The translations under genes were made by a program, and so were the position numbers. Of a stretch of 10,544 bases of DNA, positions 5,594-10,544 are shown in pieces. This DNA comes from Oscillospiraceae bacterium (lineage in GTDB: Bacteria; Bacillota; Clostridia; Oscillospirales; Oscillospiraceae): NCBI GenBank assembly GCA_016292445.1, contig JAEDIN010000041.1, positions 1 to 10,544 of the forward strand, read 5' to 3'. The notes below the pieces were generated by a model. The model had not been told where the DNA came from and did no database searches. It worked only from the letters and a program-made list of their open reading frames with translations. Within the stretch, counting starts at the first letter, position 1, and every line of letters starts with the position of its first letter.

Positions 5594-6910
5594 TCATGCC
5601 TCCTCGGGCTTTTCGGTCAGGCAAACCCCGACGGCGGTGAACACCGCGGCGGCAAATGCAAGCGAATGCACCGAGCCGAACACGATCGAGGCTATGAGGC
5701 TGACCGCGCCGAAGGCGGTTGCCGCTGTTGCGAACTTTGTTGCGGGCTTCAGCTTGTTCTTTTTTAGCTTCAACAGAGCAATTACGGCGGCGACTATCGC
5801 AAGCAGACGAGTAATATTGGTGACAGAATATGAGATGCTGGCTTTCAGGTATTCGCCGTGCAGCTTATCCTCGTGCTCCTGCGCCGCGGAAAGTATGGCT
5901 GCGTTGTCATCCTCTGCCGTGCCGTAGCCCTCGTCGATGAGAGTGTCGCGGCTTCTTTGTGCCTTTTCGGATGTGTCCTCATATGCCTTGAGTTTCTCGC
6001 TTCTGGCGTCAAGATCTGCCTTGGTCTTTTCAAGCTCGGTGCGCTTATCGCTTATCGCCTTCTGCTGCTCATTGAGTTTGCCCTGACCGCCGCTTATCTC
6101 CTTTTCAAGCTCGCTTATCTGCTTTTCGCCGGCGGCAAGCTGAGACTTTGCGTTATTAAGCTCGGATTCACCCTTCTCAAGCTGATTTTTTGCGTCCTTG
6201 AGCTGCTCCTTTGCCTTTGCTGCCTGATCGAGCTGCTTTTTGGCGGTGTCAAGCTGCTTCTTTGCACTGTCAAGCCGGGATTTCATCTCGGCAAGCGAAT
6301 CATCGGTGATTCGCTGACCGGCCGATACACTTACCATTGCAAGAGCAACGCGGTGCGGCACACCCTTAGCCTCGAGATCGGAGATAGCCTTTGTGAGCTT
6401 GTTGTATGCGGCAAGGCTTTCGTCGTATTGAGCCTTAGCCTTGTCGTACTGAGCCTTTGCCTTGTCATAATTCTTTAGCTGCTCCGAGCCCTCGTTGTAA
6501 GCGTCCCAGCCTGCGTCAAGCTGCGCTTTGCCCTCGTTGTAGGCGGTTTTGCCGGAGCTTACGGCGTCCTTGCCGACATTGTACTGCGCAAGCTTCTGGT
6601 TATAGTTCATGACATCCTCGTCGAACTTAGCCTCCGTCTTTTCGAGCTCGGCGACGGCTTTGTCATAGGCAGCCTTATCCTCGTCATACGACTTTTTCTC
6701 CTTATCGTACTCGGCTTTGCCGTCGGTAAGCTTCTTGTCGTTTTCCGACAAGCTGTCCAGCACAGACTTAAAATCCGTATATTCGCTCTGGAGCTGCTTG
6801 ACCTCGAGCTTATCGACGGATTTGTTCATGATGCCTGTCATGAATGCAAGTATCAGCAGTATAACGGCAGCGACGATAGATATTGTTCTCAATTGTTCTT
6901 TTCCGAGCAT
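5594..6910 (-). CDS. Coiled-coil membrane protein of unknown function
   Basis: Not recognised as a named family. The 438-aa product has a membrane segment at about 8-28, a very long Lys/Glu/Asp/Gln/Ala-rich region (about 32-355) with heptad repeats, and three membrane segments at about 363-382, 392-412 and 415-431, ending in a short charged tail. A less charged break near 181-205 (KGVPHRVALAMVSVSAGQR) splits the coiled coil into two arms that could fold back as a hairpin. Repeats of the type A-x-Y-D-K and G-K-A-x-x are frequent; a 21-bp tandem DNA repeat at 6425-6466 encodes two heptads. The general layout resembles YhgE/Pip-like proteins, but I do not see enough to assign it. Start: ATG at 6910 with AGAGGTGA 5 nt upstream; an in-frame GTG at 6931 would put that site inside the gene. 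It is transcribed alone from a good promoter and ends at the shared terminator. Confidence 0.85.
   Translation of the reverse strand: MLGKEQLRTISIVAAVILLILAFMTGIMNKSVDKLEVKQLQSEYTDFKSVLDSLSENDKKLTDGKAEYDKEKKSYDEDKAAYDKAVAELEKTEAKFDEDVMNYNQKLAQYNVGKDAVSSGKTAYNEGKAQLDAGWDAYNEGSEQLKNYDKAKAQYDKAKAQYDESLAAYNKLTKAISDLEAKGVPHRVALAMVSVSAGQRITDDSLAEMKSRLDSAKKQLDTAKKQLDQAAKAKEQLKDAKNQLEKGESELNNAKSQLAAGEKQISELEKEISGGQGKLNEQQKAISDKRTELEKTKADLDARSEKLKAYEDTSEKAQRSRDTLIDEGYGTAEDDNAAILSAAQEHEDKLHGEYLKASISYSVTNITRLLAIVAAVIALLKLKKNKLKPATKFATAATAFGAVSLIASIVFGSVHSLAFAAAVFTAVGVCLTEKPEEA
6425..6466 (-). repeat. 21-bp tandem repeat inside the coiled-coil gene
   Basis: Two adjacent 21-bp units (6425-6445 and 6446-6466) differ at two positions and encode consecutive heptads of the type DKAKAQY. 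They indicate recent heptad duplication in the coiled coil. Confidence 0.75.
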
Positions 6911-6949
6911 TTTTTCACCTCTGCGATACACAGATTAAACAGTAGGTTG

Positions 6950-6978
6950 ATTATATTACAAAACGACACTGAACTCAA
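6950..6978 (-). promoter_or_regulatory. Sigma-A promoter of the coiled-coil gene
   Basis: On the minus strand TTGAGT (6978-6973), a 17-nt spacer, then a perfect TATAAT (6955-6950). The predicted start is near 6943, giving a leader of roughly 33 nt before the ATG at 6910. Confidence 0.7.
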
Positions 6979-7035
6979 TAATTTTTTGTAAAGAAATAAA
7001 TATATAACTTGCCTGTGGAATTTTCCCGATGTGTA

Positions 7036-7049
7036 TGGTACAATATAAT
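7036..7049 (+). promoter_or_regulatory. Candidate promoter (-10 region) of the aminopeptidase operon
   Basis: An extended -10 (TGG then TACAAT, 7036-7044) overlaps a perfect TATAAT at 7044-7049. No good -35 is seen at normal spacing (TTTTCC at 7021-7026 for the second -10), consistent with dependence on the extended element. The start would be near 7052-7057, about 25 nt before the ATG. Confidence 0.5.
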
Positions 7050-7078
7050 ATCAAAAAACTTTAAGGAAGTATTTGTAC

Positions 7079-8305
7079 ATGGATGCAAATGTTTTAAGAG
7101 GATATGCCGAGCTTATCGTGCGTGTCGGCGTCAATGTCCGTCAGGGGCAGGATGTCGTTGTATGCGCCGAGCTTGACCAGCCGGAGTTTGTCGAGCTTAT
7201 TGTCGAGGAATGCTACAAGGCGGGTGCCGCAGAAGTGCGCGTGGAGTGGACGCACCAGCCGCTGCGGCTCAAGCATGTGAAGTATCAGACACTCGAAAGA
7301 CTCGGCGAAATCAAAGAATGGGAAAGGCAGAAACTCCTACATCGCGCAGAAACGCTGCCTGCGATGATATATCTCGAGTCGGAGGACCCCAACGGGCTTG
7401 ACGGCATGGATCAGGAAAAGTGGGGCAAGTCGGTGCAGATGCGCTGGAAGGTCATAAAGCCCATCCGCGATTCGATGGAGAACAAGTATCAGTGGTGCAT
7501 CGCCGCCGTGCCCGGCAAGGCATGGGCAAGGCGCGTTTTTCCCGGACTGCCTGACGACGAGGCAATGGAAAAGCTCTGGCAGGCGATACTCTACACCTCC
7601 CGCGCCGAGGGTGACGGCATTGCCGCGTGGCGCGAGCATAACGCCAACCTCAAGCGCCGCTGCGAGTATCTAAACGCACTCGGCCTGCGTTCGCTGCATT
7701 ACAGCTCCTCAAACGGCACGGACTTCACCGTGGGGCTCATTCCCGAGGCGCAGTTTATGGCAGGCGCGGAGAAGACACTGGGCACGGGTGTAGAGTTTAA
7801 CCCCAACATCCCCAGTGAGGAGGTTTTCACAAGCCCCATGAAGGGCAAGGCCGAGGGCATTGTGTATTCCACAAGACCGCTTTCCTACCGCGGAGTAATG
7901 ATTGAGAATTTCTCCATACGCTTCGAAAACGGCAGGGTCACCGAGGTTCACGCCGAGAAAAACGAGGATGCGCTCAAAACCATGGTCGCCATGGACGAGG
8001 GAGCGTCGATGCTCGGCGAATGTGCGCTTGTGCCGTATGACAGTCCCATTCGCAACAGCGGCATAATGTTTTATAATACCCTGTTTGACGAAAATGCCGC
8101 CTGCCACCTTGCGCTGGGCGACGGTTTTGCAAACTGCATAAGAGATTACGATAAATACACCCTCGAGCAGTGCCGTGATATGGGCATAAACATGTCGATG
8201 ATCCACGAGGACTTCATGATAGGCTCGCAGGATCTTGACATTGTGGGCATATGCGAAAACGGCGAAGAGATACCTATTTTTGAAAAAGGGAATTGGGCTT
8301 TTTAA
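7079..8305 (+). CDS. M29 family metallo-aminopeptidase (AmpS/PepS-like)
   Basis: Cytosolic metal-dependent aminopeptidase that removes N-terminal residues from peptides. The 408 aa match the M29 family (about 400-415). The N-terminal part has the usual ELIVRVGVNVRQGQDVVV opening. The metal-site motifs are all present: NIPSEEVFTSP (243-253) with Glu247/Glu248, GECALV with Glu314, ENAACHLALG with His343, and HEDFMIGS (376-383) with His376 and Asp378. The enzyme is therefore probably active. Start: ATG at 7079, with AAGGAAG ending 9 nt before it; an in-frame TTG at 7073 is only 3 nt from that site and is less likely. It heads a plus-strand group: the next gene begins 1 nt after its stop. Cleavage preference cannot be read from sequence. 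Confidence 0.93.
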   Translation: MDANVLRGYAELIVRVGVNVRQGQDVVVCAELDQPEFVELIVEECYKAGAAEVRVEWTHQPLRLKHVKYQTLERLGEIKEWERQKLLHRAETLPAMIYLESEDPNGLDGMDQEKWGKSVQMRWKVIKPIRDSMENKYQWCIAAVPGKAWARRVFPGLPDDEAMEKLWQAILYTSRAEGDGIAAWREHNANLKRRCEYLNALGLRSLHYSSSNGTDFTVGLIPEAQFMAGAEKTLGTGVEFNPNIPSEEVFTSPMKGKAEGIVYSTRPLSYRGVMIENFSIRFENGRVTEVHAEKNEDALKTMVAMDEGASMLGECALVPYDSPIRNSGIMFYNTLFDENAACHLALGDGFANCIRDYDKYTLEQCRDMGINMSMIHEDFMIGSQDLDIVGICENGEEIPIFEKGNWAF

Positions 8306-8306
8306 G

Positions 8307-8984
8307 ATGGAAAGAGATAAACTGAGATACAGCGTAAGCAGAACGAATATATTTGTAAAGCTCTCGGCGATACTCATGGCGATGTCGGCGTTTTTCCGGC
8401 TGATAGGCTACTGGGGCTTCTGGGCGAACAAGGACACGGCTTTTATCTACACGCAGATATCACTGCCGGTGCTGTGCAATGTGCTGTTTATCATCATAGT
8501 GCTGTACATGGGAAAGCGTCTGTTTTCGCTGACCTTTATCCCCGTGCTGTTGGGTGTGGTGTTCTTTATCATAAAGGCACTGGGCTTCGACAGCATTATA
8601 CATACGATACTTTGCATATTGCTATACCTTCTCGTGGCGATGCTTTACACCGGAACGGTGTTCGGCGTTATACGCACTAAATGGCTGCTCGTGCCCCTGT
8701 TCGGTCTGCCGTTTTTGTACCACATTCTCGTCGAGGACAGGAACACCTTACTGGCAAACGAAAACGCAATGAGCCTTGCCGAATGGCTGCCCGAGATATC
8801 GGTGCTGTGCATCATGCTGGCACTGCTGTTTATCACCTTTGCAATGAAAAAGCGCGATTTTTCAAAGCCTGCCGTCGAGCCGGATGAGCAGGAGATAATT
8901 GATATTCTGATGCAGAACGAAGAGCCTGCCGAAAACGGGGAAACGGAGGAAAAGCATGAGCAAGCTGACGGAAAAAATCAATGA
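8307..8984 (+). CDS. Six-segment membrane protein with acidic C-terminal tail, unknown
   Basis: Not recognised. The 225-aa product has about six hydrophobic segments (roughly 15-38, 45-68, 71-90, 97-120, 125-141 and 160-180) and a soluble, strongly acidic tail from 181 to the end (EPDEQEIIDILMQNEEPAE near 191-209), probably cytosolic. The ATG lies 1 nt after the aminopeptidase stop and has no clear Shine-Dalgarno of its own, so its translation probably depends on ribosomes finishing the aminopeptidase. The open frame extends upstream into the aminopeptidase gene, but no better start with a ribosome binding site is seen there. The next gene overlaps its last 29 nt. The tight packing with an LRR receptor-like protein suggests a shared membrane function (inference). 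Confidence 0.82.
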   Translation: MERDKLRYSVSRTNIFVKLSAILMAMSAFFRLIGYWGFWANKDTAFIYTQISLPVLCNVLFIIIVLYMGKRLFSLTFIPVLLGVVFFIIKALGFDSIIHTILCILLYLLVAMLYTGTVFGVIRTKWLLVPLFGLPFLYHILVEDRNTLLANENAMSLAEWLPEISVLCIMLALLFITFAMKKRDFSKPAVEPDEQEIIDILMQNEEPAENGETEEKHEQADGKNQ

Positions 8985-10544
8985 GTTGGCTTCAACCGAG
9001 GGAAAGACTGTTATTGTCAATCGCAGTGATATAGAAGACGAGCTTCGCCGAGCTTCCGAGGAGCGCACAGTCGTTGACGAAAAGCCCGCCGTTGACAGCA
9101 GGCTCGACCCCGAGCTGGAGGCAATTTTGCGTGAGACCGAGGGCTATGCCTTTGAGCCGGAAATTGAGGAGGAGTCCGTGAGGAAGCCGAAGCGCAGCCC
9201 GTCGGAGAATGCTCGCAGAGTCATCGAGGAAAAGGCGGATGAGCGCAAGACGCGCGGCAAAAAGCGCGTGATAATAATCTGCGGCATTGTCGTCGCGGTG
9301 CTTGCACTGATGCTCGTCGGCACACTGCTGCTCAAAAATTCGGCGCAGAACAGGGAGTACGAGCAGGCCTATAAGCAGGCACAGCTTTTGTACTATGACG
9401 GAAAATATGACGAGGCACTCGAGCAGCTTCGCAACGCCATGGCAATTGATAAGACCGATGACTGCCTGCTGCTTATGAGCCAGTGCTACGAGGCAAAGTG
9501 CGACTATGTAAACGCCATAGCGATACTCGAAAGCTCAGGCTCCGGAAGCGATGTCATCAAAAAGCGCATCGAGTTTCTGGAGGAAGCAAAGGAGAGATAC
9601 GAAAGCGGTCAAGTCGTACTCCTCTGCGGCGAGCAGTACGATATCAAGACCACGGTGCTCGATCTGTCGGGCAAGGACATTCGCAGCGGCAGACTAAGCG
9701 ATATCGGCAGGCTCACCGAGCTCACGAGCCTGAAGCTTGCGGATAACGAGATAACAGAACTCGAATTTCTCACACCGCTTGAAAAGCTTGTTTCGCTTGA
9801 TTTGAGCAACAATCAGATAACCGACATAACACCGCTTGCACAGCTCAAAAAGCTGCGCACCCTGCACCTTGACAATAACGATATCAAGGATTTCAGTCCC
9901 CTGTACGACCTGAGCGAGCTTACCATGCTTACCATCGGCGGCATCGAGGTCAGCCAGAGCCAGATCAAGGAACTGAAAACAAGACTGCCCGGCTGCCTTA
10001 TATATAACGACGAGGCAAACACCGATATTGTCGAGGTACACCTCGGCGGCAAGACCTTCAAGAGCGATGTGACAAAGCTCGACCTTTCCGATTGCAGCAT
10101 TACCGACCTTTCCGCCCTGTCTGTGTGCACGAGCCTTGAGGAGCTTCGCCTGAGCGGCAACTACATAAGGGACATAAGCCCCCTGCTCGATATTCCCAAG
10201 CTGCGGGTGCTTGATCTTTCGAACAACATGATAAGCGACATAAGACCGCTCATGAGCATGACGACCCTTGAGCACCTTAACCTTGCCGGAAACAAAATAA
10301 GCTCAATCACCGCACTGTCGCAGCTCAAGCAGCTAAAAGAGCTTGTGCTAAACGGCAACGATATTGACGGCACGCAGAACCTTGCAAAGCTGAGCGCACT
10401 GAAGATTCTCGGCCTTAAGAAAACGGGCATATCGGACGCAGACCTTGAAAAACTGTATAATCTCAAAAATCTCACCGTCCTGGCGCTCGAAAATAACCCT
10501 GACATTACGGAAAGCGGCGTAAATCAGCTTAAAAAGAAGCTCCC
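8956..10544 (+). CDS. Single-pass membrane protein with TPR-like and internalin-like LRR modules (runs off window)
   Basis: 529 complete codons, open at the right edge. ATG 8956 has an excellent GGAGGA 5 nt upstream and overlaps the previous gene by 29 nt. Layout: charged, probably cytosolic N-terminus (1-103); one membrane segment (about 104-126); a helical TPR-like region with YEQAYKQAQLLYYDGKYDEA at 135-154 (to about 205); LRR block 1 (232-343) and LRR block 2 (372 to the end). Repeats are mostly 22 residues, LxxLxLxxNxIxDIxPLxx, as in internalin-type LRRs, e.g. 278-299, 300-321, 394-415, 416-437, 438-459. A linker with LPGCLIYND (344-352) and a cap-like stretch VHLGGKTF (361-368) separates the blocks. 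The positive residues before the membrane segment (GKKR) support the N-in orientation, putting TPR and LRR outside the cell. LRR domains bind proteins or peptides; the ligand is unknown. Confidence 0.9.
   Translation, partial: MSKLTEKINELASTEGKTVIVNRSDIEDELRRASEERTVVDEKPAVDSRLDPELEAILRETEGYAFEPEIEEESVRKPKRSPSENARRVIEEKADERKTRGKKRVIIICGIVVAVLALMLVGTLLLKNSAQNREYEQAYKQAQLLYYDGKYDEALEQLRNAMAIDKTDDCLLLMSQCYEAKCDYVNAIAILESSGSGSDVIKKRIEFLEEAKERYESGQVVLLCGEQYDIKTTVLDLSGKDIRSGRLSDIGRLTELTSLKLADNEITELEFLTPLEKLVSLDLSNNQITDITPLAQLKKLRTLHLDNNDIKDFSPLYDLSELTMLTIGGIEVSQSQIKELKTRLPGCLIYNDEANTDIVEVHLGGKTFKSDVTKLDLSDCSITDLSALSVCTSLEELRLSGNYIRDISPLLDIPKLRVLDLSNNMISDIRPLMSMTTLEHLNLAGNKISSITALSQLKQLKELVLNGNDIDGTQNLAKLSALKILGLKKTGISDADLEKLYNLKNLTVLALENNPDITESGVNQLKKKL

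Noticed and set aside
5858..6478. Plus-strand open frame of about 200 codons opposite the coiled-coil gene
   Set aside because: It is Leu/Cys-rich because it is the complement of Lys/Glu/Gln heptads, and it lacks a ribosome binding site.

Overview
The window looks like chromosomal DNA of an anaerobic gut-type or rumen-type Firmicute, probably class Clostridia. The evidence is strong AGGAG-type ribosome binding sites, roughly balanced base composition in genes with AT-rich intergenic DNA, sigma-A-like promoters, a Gram-positive-style lipoprotein and clostridial-style LRR and coiled-coil membrane proteins. This is inferred from gene style; no taxonomic marker gene is present. No RNA genes, insertion sequences, CRISPR arrays or phage genes were seen.

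Left end (1-280, minus): the first 93 codons of an NADP-type glutamate dehydrogenase (gdhA). It is divergent from a four-gene plus-strand cluster at 715-5516. The 434-bp divergent region carries two near-identical GTATAC operators (451-466 and 609-624) of the kind recognised by GntR-family repressors, each overlapping or adjoining a predicted promoter.

Plus-strand cluster (715-5516): a fused DctQM TRAP permease, its TAXI-type lipoprotein receptor, an L-aspartate dehydrogenase (DUF108/NadX family) and a PLP fold-type II threonine/serine/3-hydroxyaspartate dehydratase. Together they suggest import of a small carboxylate or amino acid (substrate unknown) and interconversion of aspartate, iminosuccinate and oxaloacetate with release or capture of ammonia. 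One specific hypothesis is a beta-hydroxyaspartate to iminosuccinate to aspartate route. Stable hairpins sit between permease and receptor and between dehydrogenase and dehydratase. A bidirectional terminator at 5542-5584 closes the cluster.

Middle (5594-6910, minus): an unrecognised 438-aa membrane protein with one N-terminal and three C-terminal membrane segments around a long heptad-repeat coiled coil, with its own good promoter at 6950-6978.

Right end (7079-10544, plus): a tightly packed set of an M29 metallo-aminopeptidase, an unrecognised six-segment membrane protein with an acidic tail (1-nt gap) and a single-pass protein with an extracytoplasmic TPR-like helical region and internalin-like LRR modules (29-nt overlap). 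The last gene runs off the window and has no in-frame stop within it.
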